Assembly: GCA_030280995.1 (NCBI GenBank) | Contig: JASXTE010000008.1 | Location: 3,615,001-3,679,000 of the forward strand | Direction: 5' to 3' | Source: Hemileia vastatrix | Taxonomy: Eukaryota > Basidiomycota > Pucciniomycetes > Pucciniales > Zaghouaniaceae | Length of the DNA: 64,000 nucleotides | The notes under the pieces: generated by a model | What the model saw: the letters and a program-made list of their open reading frames with translations, nothing else | The model's database searches: none | Told to the model about the DNA's origin: nothing | Part shown: positions 11,956-23,526 of the stretch, piece by piece | How positions within the stretch are numbered: the first letter of the stretch is position 1 | Layout of the letters: the number at the start of each line of letters is the position of its first letter | Program-made: the position numbers and the translations under genes

Positions 11956-13215
11956 TTGGTTTTTTTTATTTTGGTTGAATATATGTTGACCTTGGAGAGG
12001 CCAGTTATTTGTGATGATGATACTTGGCTGGAAATCAAGAAGAAAAGTCCTGGGTTCTATGTGTCAGGAAGAAGGTTGATGAGGATGAGACATCCAAATC
12101 CTCAAGTTGTGGTGACTCAGAAGAAGGGTCAAGAGCTGGTGTTGAAGTCTTTGCATGAAGACCTTAGTCATAGAGGCTTTGGGGAGACTTATAGAGGAGT
12201 AGAAGACAGATTTTGGTGGCCATATATGAAGTTGGCTGTGCAGGGTTGTGTTCAATCTTGTGAAGAATGTCAAAGAAGAAGTCACTTGAAACCTAAAGAG
12301 GTTGGCTGTGCTACTGGTGAATCAACTGTGTTTGGAAGAGTCAGTTTGGATGATGTCCATATTAAAGAGGGAGGTTATAAATACTTGATTGTTGCCAGGG
12401 ATGATTTGTCTGGTTGGGTGGAAGCAGCGTCTCTGGTTAATTTGACTGCCAAAAATGTGGCAGAATTTTTGAAGAAGGAATGGGTATTTAGATATGGGTT
12501 GATTAAGTTGGTGACTGTTGATTGTGGGCCAGAGTTTGAAGCTGAATTCAAAGAAGCTGTGGCAAGTATTGTCTCTAAAGTCATGGTGGCCACACCTTAT
12601 TATCCTGAAGCTGAAGGCATGGTTGAAAGAGGCCAACAAGTTGTCAAGAATGCTTTGGTCAAGATGTGTGGAGATAGTGCTGAAAAATGGAGGCATTATT
12701 TACCCTTGGTGTTATTTGCTTATAGGGTAACTGTGCAAAGGACGACTGGCTATTATCCTTATGAACTAATGTTTGGTCAGAAAGCTTTTCTACCAGTGTA
12801 TTTGGAAGCTGTCTCTTATCTTGGAGTTGACTGGGATGAGGTGTGCTCAACAGAAGATTTGCTCTGTGCCAGGATGCAACAGTTAGAATGTAAAGAGGAA
12901 TGTCAAGAGAAGGCATACTCTAGAATGATAAAGAGAAGAAATCAATCAGGCAGATAGTAGGACAAGAAGTTGGCTCATAGACTCAGGAATCTCTTGAAAC
13001 CTGGTTTTTTGGTTTTGATGTATAATAGAAGTTTTGAAAGTCAGTGGGGAAAGATGTTTTCTGAAAGATGGAATGGACCTTACAGAGTCAGATCTCAGGT
13101 GTCTGGAGGTTCTTATGTTTTGGAAGAGTTGGATGGTGGAGTCTTAAAGAAGAGAGTGGCTGCTGACCAGGTGAAGAGATTTTACCCTAGAGGCACAAGA
13201 AGTGAAGAAGATTGA
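11956..13215 (+). pseudogene. R2a integrase
   Basis: DDE-type integrase, which would insert the cDNA into the genome. The N-terminal zinc-binding HHCC domain is at about 12150-12290 (HEDLSHRGF, then CVQSCEECQ). The catalytic core has Asp in DDLSGWVEA, Asp in TVDCGPEFEAEF and Glu in YYPEAEGMVERG. This part is open from 11956 to 12957. A TAG there and a second in-frame stretch from 12970 to 13215 (GKMFSERWNGPYRV, the usual C-terminal beta-barrel segment) show one break. No chromodomain follows, unlike G1. This is one of the best preserved parts of R2a. Confidence 0.88.
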
Positions 13216-14209
13216 CTCCACAATGAGGATAAACTATGGACCATTCGTTAATTTTGGATTTGTTCTGGTGATGCTGTGCATCTGTTTTGTTTGAAACTTT
13301 TGTTAGAAGGTACCCTTGGGTGGGGCTTCAAGATTTGTCTCGGCAAGTGTGGGGGTGTCTTATGGGCTGGCTGCTCTATCAACAGTTACCCCATATTGTC
13401 TGTTTCCAACCCCTTCTCTTAATTTGGTTGAACCCTAGTATTGGTTTTTCTTCACAGGTTTTAGTCCTCTATGACTTTAAACTGGAAATTCTTTTGGTTT
13501 TCAAGCACTGTACTCTTCATACCTATTGGTTTGGTTTTTATTGTGTTGGATGCTGTGTTTTTGTTATAAGGTACCCAGGGGGGGCTTCTAAATTTTATTT
13601 TGGCAAGTGTGGGGGTAACTGATGAGCTGGCTACTCTGTAGAACAGTTACCCCATAATTTCTGTTTCAAGTATTTTGTTTGTCCTAGTTGAATCCTAGTT
13701 CTGGTTTTTGTTATTCAGGTTTTAGTCCACTATGACTTTAAACTGGCTTTGAACTGGCTTATTTTGTTCCTTGGAGTGGCAGCAGATAACTGGTGGTCTC
13801 CCATAATTTTTACTTATTGGAGGTAGCCCACCCAGTGATCATTTCTTTGGATTGGACTTTTCTTTTTTTCTGATTTTTGGTTTATGTTTGTATTAGATAG
13901 TAGTTTTAGATTATTTTCTTTTTTTTCTCTTTTTTTTCTTTTAATTTTTTCATGGGTGTTATTAGGATGTAAAGAGGGAAAAATCACAAAAATATGGTGT
14001 TACCACATCAGGGTCGCCTGGATGTGGGCAAGCATTGGTGGGGAAAGGCTCATCAATCGGCCAGGCAATGATATTTTCATTTTTTATTTATTTCATTTTT
14101 TTCTATGTTTCACTTTTTATTATTTTCTTTAATCTCTAATTTTTTATCTTAAATCATTTAAAATATTTAATTGTGTATCTACATCAAGGTGCACTTGGAT
14201 GTGGGTAAG
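13216..14209 (+). repeat. R2a post-pol region with a tandem duplication
   Basis: No gene is seen. Two imperfect copies of a segment of roughly 190 bp, about 255 bp apart, lie at 13307-13495 and 13563-13755. Both contain AAGGTACCC, GGCAAGTGTGGGGGT, CAGTTACCCCATA and TTTTAGTCC...ATGACTTTAAACTGG. The GGCAAGTGTGGGGGTAACTGATGAGCTGGC core recurs near 53935 and 63038 beyond the microsatellite. T-rich tracts follow from about 13860. The segment 13791-14209 matches R2b from 58606. Confidence 0.7.
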
Positions 14210-14214
14210 GTATC

Positions 14215-15014
14215 TGTAGGGGGGTCCTTTTGGTCTAGAAGTTTTATTTGAGGTTATACAAGGATTTTTAGAGTTTTAATGCACTCTTTAAAAGTAAGGT
14301 ACATATTTCTAAATCAATTTGATTTTTTTACTCAAATAAAAAGAGGTAGTTTTAAATCTTAATATATTTTATAGATTAGAAATACTTTGATTTAAGTACT
14401 AATGTTATAAAGTATAGAAATAATAATTGATTTGTTGTGAATGTAATAAGTAAGTAAGTAAGGAATGAATCAAAAAGACAAAAAGGAAAGGCCTTTTATA
14501 GGCAAAATGTGAGAAAATAAAACACGGAGTTACCACCCCCTAGTACAAGAGTATGAGAGGGAAAACTTAAATAAAGAGAGTATGTGAAATAATAAGAGTA
14601 AGTCTAAATAGTGCTTAAATAAAAGTATTAATTTTATTTGAAATAAAACTATGAACCCTTTAGTCCGTCACTTTTTAGTGTAAGAAAATTTGATTTGAAA
14701 TATAGAATCAATAAAATCTAATTAAAGGAATTTGAAAAAGTATTTTTTCTTTTTATAATTATATATTTTTTTAATACTAATTTTTATTCCCATCTCATCT
14801 GTATTATTGAGCATGGTGTTTGGGAGTAAAAATATATGTGGGACAATTACTAATTTTTATTAATTAATTACTTAGTGTACTTAGTTAGTTAATTGTAATT
14901 AATACATAAGTATTTAATAAATAATTAATTATTAATAAGGATCTAAAAGGCGTGGCTTCATCTCAGTAAGATAATTAATTATTTTACTGGGTAAGTCTAG
15001 TAGCCTGGCTGACA
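14215..15014 (-). repeat. G1b 3' LTR (left in the window)
   Basis: It begins TGTAGGGGGGTCC and ends GCCTGGCTGACA on the plus strand. Its partner is 21867-22665. Because the element is coded on the minus strand, this is the downstream LTR. Confidence 0.93.
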
Positions 15015-15039
15015 CTCCCTCACTCTAAAAAAAAAAATG

Positions 15040-16330
15040 CTATGATTTTTTCTTTTTATACTTTTTTAATAGAGTAGGAAGATTTGATATCTCCTTACCA
15101 GATATCCAAGAATCATATTGAGATGATTTATTCTTGAATCTCAATAAGTATTCTGTACCTTTTTCAGCAGTGACTAATCTGTCATTCAGAATTTTTTCAA
15201 TTTCTGCTGTTTCAGTGATTTCATTTGGGGTTTTCTTTGGTCTTCCCCTCCTTTTTGGAAATAAATCACTATTTGATCTGTAAGTTTTAAGAAGAGATAT
15301 TGGAAAAACAGGATGTTTTCTGTCATATGGAGAATACAAAATAACCTCAACTGCATTATCTCCAATCATTCTTCTGACAACAAATGGACCAACAAATGGG
15401 TCTTTCAATTTGTTATTACCTTGTAAATTTAAGTGGACTGTAGAAATCAACACTTCATCACCCTTTTTAAAAGTGTATTCTTTATGGGATTTATCCCATC
15501 TCATCTTCTCATATTAAAATGATTTTTCAATACATTTTTGAGCATGATTCCTGAAAAGTTGTTGCATTTGAAGAAATGATTTTACACCAGGATGTATATC
15601 CAATTTAAGTATTTTGTTATTGAGAATTTGGGCAGGAGTATTTGGAACATATCCAAGCCAGAGCTCAAAAGTCTTTCTTTGAGTAACAGAATGAACAGTG
15701 CTATTATAAGCAAATTCCAACCCAGGAAGTAAGGTAACCCAATCATGAGTGAATCTGTCATTATCTTTATACTTAAGGCCAAAGGCACAATACCTTCTAA
15801 TCATGTCCTCTAAAGTCTGAATCATTCATTCAGCTAAGACATCAGTCTGTGGATGATGGGAAGTAGAAAGTTTCAGATCACAACCACAAACATCCATCAG
15901 AGACATCTAAAATTCAGAAGTAAATTTAGGGTCTCTGTCAGAGATTATGGCTTTAGGAAAAACAGCAGTATTAAACATATGAGACCACCATAAGAAAGCT
16001 AATTTTTTAGTGGAAAAATCCTTGTGGGTAGGGATAAATTTACACATTTTTGTGAATCTGTCCACAATAACCCAACAAGAGTTATAACTGTCTTTACCAG
16101 CAATAGGTAATCCTGTTACAAAATCCATGCTTATTATTTGCCATGGTTCATCAGGAGGTTCAATATGTTGCATTAATACAGCTCTCTTAGCAGTTAATCA
16201 TTTTGATTTTTGGCAAGAATCACAAGATTCAACATATAATTTGGTGTCCTCAGACATATTAACCCACCAAGCAGTGTTTTTAATTCTGATCATTGTTTTT
16301 TCAAGATCAAATTATCCAGCTAATATGTCA
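15040..16330 (-). pseudogene. G1b integrase with C-terminal chromodomain
   Basis: Integrase of the chromovirus type. On the minus strand the zinc-binding ESCDSCQKSK segment is near 16200-16235. The core carries Asp in ISMDFVTGLP and Asp in SDRDPKF (15907-16173), then HPQTD...AE with the catalytic Glu near 15830. The C-terminal barrel (DPFVGPFVVRRMIGDNAVEV) is followed by a chromodomain-like module at about 15040-15210 (EIEKILNDRLV, YLLRFKNK, YDSWI), expected to steer insertion towards marked chromatin. Breaks: TAG near 15905, TGA near 15824 where the family has arginine (CGA to TGA), and a stop near 15512. The final chromodomain frame (15040-15504) is open. Confidence 0.88.
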
Positions 16331-16592
16331 TCATGACAAATTTTCAAGATGATTTCTTTCATAGAACAAGGAATAACAATGACATTACTCAACTTTCTTC
16401 TATAATATAGATATCCTTCATCAATTGAAAATTTACCTTTTTCCAAAGCTTTTTGGTACTTTGGTGGAAGGGTTTTAATTAATGCATGTATTGAAGCATT
16501 CTTTGGATCATTTAATATGGTTCATAACTTTTTTAAGTCAGTGTCCTTATCATATGAATCCAGAATAAGCTGCAATAGCTCTTCCTCCATAT

Positions 16593-18136
16593 TTACCACA
16601 TATATCCGATGAATATGAATAATTTCATCCTCAGGATCATAAGCAGGATTATGTCATCATTTGGTAAAGTTAAACTTGATAACATGTCCACACTTGAGTG
16701 AACAATACCAGCCCTATAAATAATTTTCATTCTCCCTCTGTACTCTTCAACAGCTAACTGATATCTGAACATATGTCTTTTAGGTGTTTTTAAAGTTAAA
16801 AGGGATTTAACTGCACTGCAGTCAGTGAGAAGTTCAAATTTCTGGTCATCTAGGTAATAATGTAGCTTTTCTAGAGCCCACACTACAGCTAAACATTCCA
16901 ATTGAGTAGCACCATATATCAATTCACTATTTCTCAAGGTTCTTGAAATATAACAAATTACTACTTCTGATACTTTATCATTCATCACTTGTTTTTGATG
17001 GAGGGCAGAACCCAGACCAATAAAAATGGCATCAGTATATAAAACAAATGGCTGATTAAAGTCAGGTAATTCAAGAATAGGTGCTGACATCAAACAGTGT
17101 TTCATAGTGTCAAAAGCTCTTTGTCTTTCAGTATTCCAGACAATAGAAACATCCTTTCTAGTCAATTGGGTAAGGGGTAAAGCTATGACTTGGTAATTTT
17201 TAATATACTGTCTATAGTATCCACACATCCCCAAAAAACTCTTTAGCTCTCTAACTGTATTAGGAGCCTTCACCTGTTGTATTTCTTCCACTTTGTTTTG
17301 TTCAACACATATCTGTAACCCTGAAACAACATGACCAAGAACTTTTAAAGAATGGAAACCAAATTTACATTTCTTAAAAGCAAGTGTCATATTTATTTCA
17401 TCCATTTTTTGGAACACTTTACACAGGTGGTTGAGATGGTCCTCAAATGTTTTTGAGAATATAATGATATCATCAATATAAACCATCAGCAATCCTTCAA
17501 CATCTCTTGATGGAATGTGTTATCCATGACTTTTTGAAAAACTGAAGGGTCATTTTTAGGGCCAAATGTCATCCTAATATACTTATAAATAACCATATGA
17601 GTAGCAATCATCAAAAAATTCTTAGAATTTTTCTCAACAGGTACCTGGTGATATCCCTTATTACCATCCAAACAGCTGATATATTTATCACCCTGTAAGG
17701 TAGCATTTATAGAGCTAATTCTAGGCAAAGGATGGATATCATCAACAGTATAAGTATTTAGTGCTCTATAATCGCCACATAGCCTGGCTTTATCTTTCTC
17801 ATAAGAAATTAGGACAGGTGAGATAACACAATACTTAGGTGTTTCAACTACCTTTTCAATAATATTCATTTTTAAAAGGGTAGAGATATTATCTTCAATA
17901 TCTTTTCTCTTTGTGGGAGAAGCAGGATAAGGCTTCTTCTTTAAACTAGGTGGTATATCAGTTAATGGGCAAGACAATGAAAGTTTCATTTCCTCTTTAA
18001 CTAATCCTAGTTCATTTGACCCATGAGCAAAGGTCATAGGAAAAGACTTTATCAAGTAAATGATGGAATCTTTATCCTCACCAGAAATTTGTTCTCCAAA
18101 AGAAGCATTGTCAATTTCAGACATAAGGGCATGCAT
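16593..18136 (-). pseudogene. pol: G1b reverse transcriptase and RNase H
   Basis: Two overlapping minus-strand frames make up RT and RNase H. 17486-18136 holds the protease spacer, fingers (KKPYPASPTKRKDIEDNI) and palm up to VFQKVMDNTFHQEM. 16593-17492 continues with MVYIDDIIIFS, the catalytic aspartates, the thumb, and RNase H (FVLYTDAIFIGLGSAL, LECLAVVWALEKLHYYL, FELLTDCSAV) with the catalytic D-E-D residues visible. One frameshift near 17490 separates them. The RNase H end is disrupted near 16630. It lies between protease and integrase as in all Gypsy elements. Confidence 0.9.
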
Positions 18137-18157
18137 TTCTTTTGTAGTTCTTCGTTT

Positions 18158-19183
18158 TTATTGAACTACAGAATTAAATGTGTTCAATTCTGGTTTTAAT
18201 AATTTTTTGGAGGAAGAAATCTTAAATTTCCTCTTCTCATTCATCCCCATTGTGAAACATTGGTTTGAGGGATCCAATTTTATGCCATACTTGGTTAAAA
18301 TATCATTCCCTACAATAAACCAATTGCTTAAGTTATCATTTTTCATGACAAATAAATTACAAATAGCTCTTACGAAACCATGGTTATATTTAAAAAACAC
18401 TTTGGCTTTGTATTTACCAATGGGGGACAAAACAGAGCCATAACCTCTCCAATTTTCAGAAATGATAGGCATCAGTTTTGATTTATAGTCTTAATCCACT
18501 GAAGCAAGTGCTCTTTCAGAAACTACACTTCCTCCAGCTCCAGAATCCAGAACAACTTCAATGCTGGTTCCATTAATCAAGACTGGTGCCTTGAGAGGGG
18601 CAATAACAATTGAGCTATCCTCAATTTTCTTTATGATCTCATCATATTCAACTGTAGATAAAGCATTATTATCAATATCAATAGTATTTAAGTAATGAAT
18701 AATCTCTTCCAGCATCAAGATTTCTTGTTGAGACTCATATGAAATATTGCTGGCACAATCACTTGAAGTATCATCCAGTGCTACTGTGTCATCAGCATGC
18801 TCCTCTGCTTGTTCTACATAATTTATCTTCTTATCACAAACATGGCCTTTCTGCCAAGGCTTGTTGCACTTGAAGCAAGTGTTTGTTGCATACTTTTTTA
18901 GTGCAACAGGGGCAGAAGGTTTACCAACCTTTTCCAGTGGTTTCTGTTGGTAAGTGGAGGGTTTCTCCAAAGGGGTCCTAGAAATGAATCTTCTGGTATC
19001 ATACTTGTTGTTTAGGAGGATCTCATTACAAGTATTAATGAAAGAAGAGGGTTCTCTGGAGAACTCAGTCCTAGCCACTATTAAGTCTCTCAGAGACATT
19101 GGTAATTTATAAAGGATCCTGTCCTTCCATAACTCAAACTCCATATTTGGGTCCATTTCCCTTAAGATTTTTGCAAGTTTCAT
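18158..19183 (-). pseudogene. G1b nucleocapsid zinc knuckle and retropepsin
   Basis: The minus-strand frame 18491-19183 carries the end of capsid (MSLRDLIVARTEFSREPSSF), a Gypsy-style zinc knuckle (CFKCNKPWQKGHVC) and the retropepsin active site VVLDSGAGGSVVS near 18530-18575. A TAA at 18491-18493 sits where the left copy G1a reads lysine (AAA), and the protease-RT spacer then continues in frame at 18158-18472. The stop is therefore a single-base lesion. Without it, protease would run on into RT as a fused polyprotein. Confidence 0.85.
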
Positions 19184-19540
19184 TGAGAACTCAATAGGTT
19201 TATCAGTAGAAGAGCTATATCTAGCTTCCTCATACTGCCTTTATTGAGCCATTCTGAACTTGGAGCCACCAAATTGTGCTTTAATCAATTTCTTCCAATC
19301 ATCCAATGAGTAGTCATTCCCATCCAGGAGAACAGATTCATACCACATTTGGGCAACATTAGTAAACAGAGAAATTAACTTGGACACAATTTACTCATCT
19401 GGGAGTTTGTAAGAATTTTTTAAGTTATCAATTCTGCAAATAAATTGCTGCCAATCAGAAGAAGAATCACCATCAAATGTTGGGTACTGGTCAAGTTTTG
19501 GCCAATTCTTTTGATTTGAAGGAGTCTCCTTAGTACAAGC

Positions 19541-21062
19541 TTATTTCTGTGTAAGGCGCAGCTGTAACTTCTCTAGTTGTGCAGTAATCTCATTGGTTAA
19601 TCCCTCTGTTGAAGGTCCTAGTGCATCATTAATTTTTAATGGAAACTCAGGGGTATCAACATGTATTTCTGGAACTAATTTACTTTTAGATGAACTAGCC
19701 ACAGGTAACTTTGGGGCATCCTGTGCTATTTGTTCTTTCAAAGAAATCTCAGAATACTTTTGATCAATAAACAATGAGTTCAATTTCTCCTCAATGGTTG
19801 TTAGTCTAGTTTTCAATCTTGGAAGACTAGATAAATTCTCATTGATTGTTGCAAAAAATAACTGATTCTATTTTTGAAAAGATTAAAATTGGTCATTCAA
19901 TCTTTTCAGATTCATCTTGTCTATCTCCACCTCCTGGAAACAGGCAGATACAGTATCTTTCAGTTTAGACAAATCATTTTTGATATTTTTCCATAAAGCA
20001 ACTTTCTTTTCATGGGTTGCTTTGTCATGAGACAATTCATCAGAGACTCTCTGTGATTCACTTCTTAATGCTTGATAACCTTGCTCAGTTAACAAACTAT
20101 TATATTTCTGAGTCAATTGCATGTTGTTCATTATATGGTTTTTTTTGGCAATAATATCTCTCAAATATTCATCATTGATGTTAGCTACATCTGGAGGGTT
20201 TCTCAGTAAGGAGAAAGAGTAACTTTCCAGAATCTCATCAAACTCAGGTTCAAGTGACTCATCAATAACAGCCATATCAGGATTTATCATTGAAGTAGTA
20301 ATTATAACTAAAGGATTAGATACATTTGAAATTTGAGCAATTTTTCTACTTTTCTCAGCCTCTACAGGTCTCACAGTCTCATCTCCTCTTCCAAAATTAC
20401 CTGAGGGAACTGAATTAGTTACAAGAAATGGTACTTGAGAATCAATAGAGGGGCTTACCAAGGTTTTCTGGGCAAGATCATATTTTTTTTCTTTTTTTTC
20501 CTCCTTGATAGGGGTGAGGAGGTGTGGGGTTGACTTGGTTGTGTCTTGATGGACCTGCTTGGGGCGTCTGTTGGTTTTGAGACAGGTAATCCCACTGAGT
20601 GTTCAGCCAATTCCACTGCCACTTGGATACTTCCACTTTCTCTGGCTGCTGGGGAGCCAATTGCTGAAGATCCCTGTGGGGAGGGGGTTTCCTCTTCTCT
20701 TGAAGAAAAACATCTATGTTTCTTACCTTTTCTTCTAGAGCATCTACTCTTGACCTCAATTTCAAGTTTTCTGTCCTTAGTTCTTTTATAGGTGTTGACA
20801 GGTTTTTACTTGTTGAGGCAATGGCATCTTTTTTATCTTGAAGCCTTTTGGAAGTCCTTCTGGGGGGTTTATAATAGGTTTCTGTTCCTGAGTTGTTTCC
20901 ACCAGAATTTCCACTTCCTCCATTTCTACATCCTGATTGGGGCAATGATTGATTAATTTGAGATAATCTTCTGGTTAAATGGGAACTCACAGAAGTAGCC
21001 TCATCATAATCAATCAAATTTAATTCTTCTTCACGTGCAGCAGAGATACCTTGATCAGTCAT
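19541..21062 (-). pseudogene. gag: G1b gag (three frames, coiled coil)
   Basis: Gag starts at the ATG at 21060-21062 (MTDQGISAAREEELN). The first frame to 20478 is rich in Gly, Asn and Pro, then has a heptad-like charged stretch (IKELRTENLKLRSRVDALEE) that predicts a coiled coil, and ends KKRKKI. The second frame, 19883-20461, is again helical and charged, with no ATG of its own. The third, 19541-19816, has another helical stretch. Between 19540 and 19184 the capsid is readable only in broken pieces. The frames are separated by single stops or indels, so the ancestral gag was probably one long protein. Confidence 0.75.
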
Positions 21063-21866
21063 TTCTAGTTTTTACTGCAATGAGAGAGGGAGAAAATAAG
21101 ATGAATTAATTTATATTTTTACTTTATATTTAAAAGAAAAATAATAAAATCAACTAAAATAATAATCAATTTATTAATTCAAAACAATTTAAAACCAGGA
21201 TTATAATATAATCAACTGAAGAAATAAATTTAAATTTTTTTATTAACAATTTTATGAGAATTATTATAAGGATTTTTAAATCAACTGAATTATTAACTAC
21301 CAGGACTTAATGTCAACTGAAATAATTAAATATGAATTTTATAAAATTTTATTGTCAGGAAAATTTGTCAACTGAAACAAATAAAATTAAATTTATCAGG
21401 ACAAAAGTCAACTGAATATTATAATAATTAATTTTAAAATATAATTTTTATTACTTCTAGGACTAAGAACACAATTGCTCTATTATTGTCAACTAGGAAA
21501 AATAAAAAAAAATAAAAAATAATAATTCCAATTTACATGACACCTCCCCCTGTAAAACAAGCAAATTAATGCCACTTATAGAGTGCTGAGTAAAAGGAAA
21601 TATGTAGAGAATGAAGAGTGCAAAGTGACCCACTAATAGTAATTTCAATAATTACCACAAATTATATGAAATTTAGTCAATATATGAACCTAAATTTTGG
21701 AGCACGGTTCGATTCCCATTTGCAGCAAAAAATTTCGTCACGTGATCTATGACGTTTATCGTTTTGTCGTTCACTCTTCCTTACAGGTACCTCAATGGTG
21801 ATGGTCCCACAGCCTCCGGTCCACAAGATATTGATGCGCCGTTGACGATTCGGAAAGGCTCCCAAT
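21063..21866 (-). other. G1b untranslated leader with repeat motifs and T-arm-like segment
   Basis: Region between gag and the 5' LTR. 21140-21430 contains about six copies of the leader unit CAGGA...TCAACTGAAAT shared with 3222-3640. Near 21703-21727 the plus strand reads GGTTCGATTCCCATTTGCAGCA, split here as GGTTCGATTCC then CATTTGCAGCA, which resembles the T-arm and acceptor end of a tRNA. The equivalent at 57605-57630 is partly decayed. No gene is supported. Confidence 0.55.
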
Positions 21867-22665
21867 TGTCAAGGGGTCCTTTTGGTCTAGAAGTTTTATT
21901 CAAGGTTATACGAGGATTTTTAATGTTTAAATGGACTCTTTAAAAGTAAGGTACGTATTTCTTAATCAATTTGATTGTTTTACTCAAATAATAAGAGGTA
22001 GTGATAAATCTTAATATATTTTATAGATTAGAAATATGTTGATGTAAATACTAATGTTATAAAGTATAGAAATAATAATTGATTTGTTGTGAATGTAATA
22101 ATAAGTAAGTAAGGAATGAATCAAAAAGACAAAAAGGAAAGGCCTTTTATAGGAAAAATGTGAGAAAATAAAACACGCAGTTACCACCCCCTAGTACAAG
22201 AGTATGAGAGGGAAAACTTAAATAAAGAGAGTCTGTGAAATAATAAGAGTAAGTCTAAATAGTGCTTAAATAAAAGTATTAATTTTATTTGAAATAAAAC
22301 TATGAACCCTTTAGTCCGTCACTTTTTAGTGTAAGAACATTTGCTTTGAAATATAGAATCAATAAAATCTAATTAAAGGAATTTGAAAAAGTATTTTTTA
22401 TTTTTATAATTTTATATTTTTTTAATACTAATTTTTATTCCCATCTCATTTGTATTATTGAGCACGGTGTTTGGGAGTAAAAATATATGTGGGACAATTA
22501 CTAATTTTTATTAATTAATTACTTAGTGTACTTAGTTAGTTAATTGTAATTAATACATAAGTATTTAATAAATAATTAATTATTAATAAGGATCTAAAAG
22601 GCGTGGCTTCACCTCAGTAAGATAATTAATTATTTTACTGGGTAAGTCTAGTAGCCTGGCTGACA
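21867..22665 (-). repeat. G1b 5' LTR (right in the window)
   Basis: 799 bp starting TGTCAAGGGGTCC and ending GCCTGGCTGACA on the plus strand, followed by the GTATC duplication at 22666-22670. It preserves the family's inverted TGTCA/TGACA ends better than its partner. Confidence 0.95.
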
Positions 22666-22796
22666 GTATCAGTGGATCAGCTCATCAATTGGCTGAGGGA
22701 TACCATTTGTAATAATCATTTATTTTGTATAATTTTAATCATTTCGTTTTAATTTCATTTTAAATTTTTTTTAGTATGTTAGTGGTTTAGTAGATA

Positions 22797-23486
22797 AAAA
22801 AAGAATAATAAAATAAAAATAAAGATAAAAATAAAAATAAAAATAAAAATAAAAATAAAAATAAAAATAAAAATAAAAATAAAAATAAAAATAAAAATAA
22901 AAATAAAAATAAAAATAAAAATAAAAATAAAAATAAAAATAAAAATAAAAATAAAAATAAAAATAAAAATAAAAATAAAAATAAAAATAAAAATAAAAAT
23001 AAAAATAAAAATAAAAATAAAAATAAAAATAAAAATAAAAATAAAAATAAAAATAAAAATAAAAATAAAAATAAAAATAAAAATAAAAATAAAAATAAAA
23101 ATAAAAATAAAAATAAAAATAAAAATAAAAATAAAAATAAAAATAAAAATAAAAATAAAAATAAAAATAAAAATAAAAATAAAAATAAAAATAAAAATAA
23201 AAATAAAAATAAAAATAAAAATAAAAATAAAAATAAAAATAAAAATAAAAATAAAAATAAAAATAAAAATAAAAATAAAAATAAAAATAAAAATAAAAAT
23301 AAAAATAAAAATAAAAATAAAAATAAAAATAAAAATAAAAATAAAAATAAAAATAAAAATAAAAATAAAAATAAAAATAAAAATAAAAATAAAAATAAAA
23401 ATAAAAATAAAAATAAAAATAAAAATAAAAATAAAAATAAAAATAAAAATAAAAATAAAAATAAAAATAAAAATAAAAATAAAAAT
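22797..23486. repeat. (AAAAT)n microsatellite of R2a
   Basis: About 690 bp of nearly pure AAAAT repeats, with a few interruptions at the left end (AATAAT, AAAGAT). The equivalent position in R2b is 59219-60990, so the repeat belongs to the R2 element. It abuts the left end of the DNA transposon at 23487. The apparent FYFYF- or FIFIF-type readings in it are not proteins. Confidence 0.97.
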
Positions 23487-23526
23487 CACCACAGAAAAAA
23501 TGGGGGGGTATTGCTAGCAATACCCC
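23487..23526 (+). repeat. Left terminal inverted repeat with palindrome
   Basis: CACCACAGAAAAAA, a T, a run of seven G, then a 22-bp perfect palindrome centred on GCTAGC (23505-23526). The right end at 51915-51956 is its inverted copy with small differences in the spacer. TSD AAT is at 23484-23486. Confidence 0.92.

Larger units (their letters stand above)
14215..22665 (-). mobile_element. Complete Gypsy chromovirus G1b, TSD GTATC
   Basis: An 8.45-kb element coded on the minus strand. Its LTRs are 14215-15014 and 21867-22665 (800 and 799 bp, near-identical by eye), and the whole is flanked by a perfect 5-bp duplication GTATC at 14210-14214 and 22666-22670. The empty site is visible in R2b near 59045 (GGTAAGTTATCAGGGG). 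Internal order on the minus strand: leader with repeats, gag, zinc knuckle and protease, RT, RNase H, integrase, chromodomain. Several stops and frameshifts indicate a dead copy despite the similar LTRs. Confidence 0.95.

Noticed and set aside
13287..13622. Open frame after R2a pol
   Set aside because: It lies in a tandemly duplicated non-coding block, and the second duplicate does not keep the frame.
22771..23520. Long open frames reading FYFYF or FIFIF repeats
   Set aside because: They are translations of the AAAAT microsatellite, open in several frames at once.
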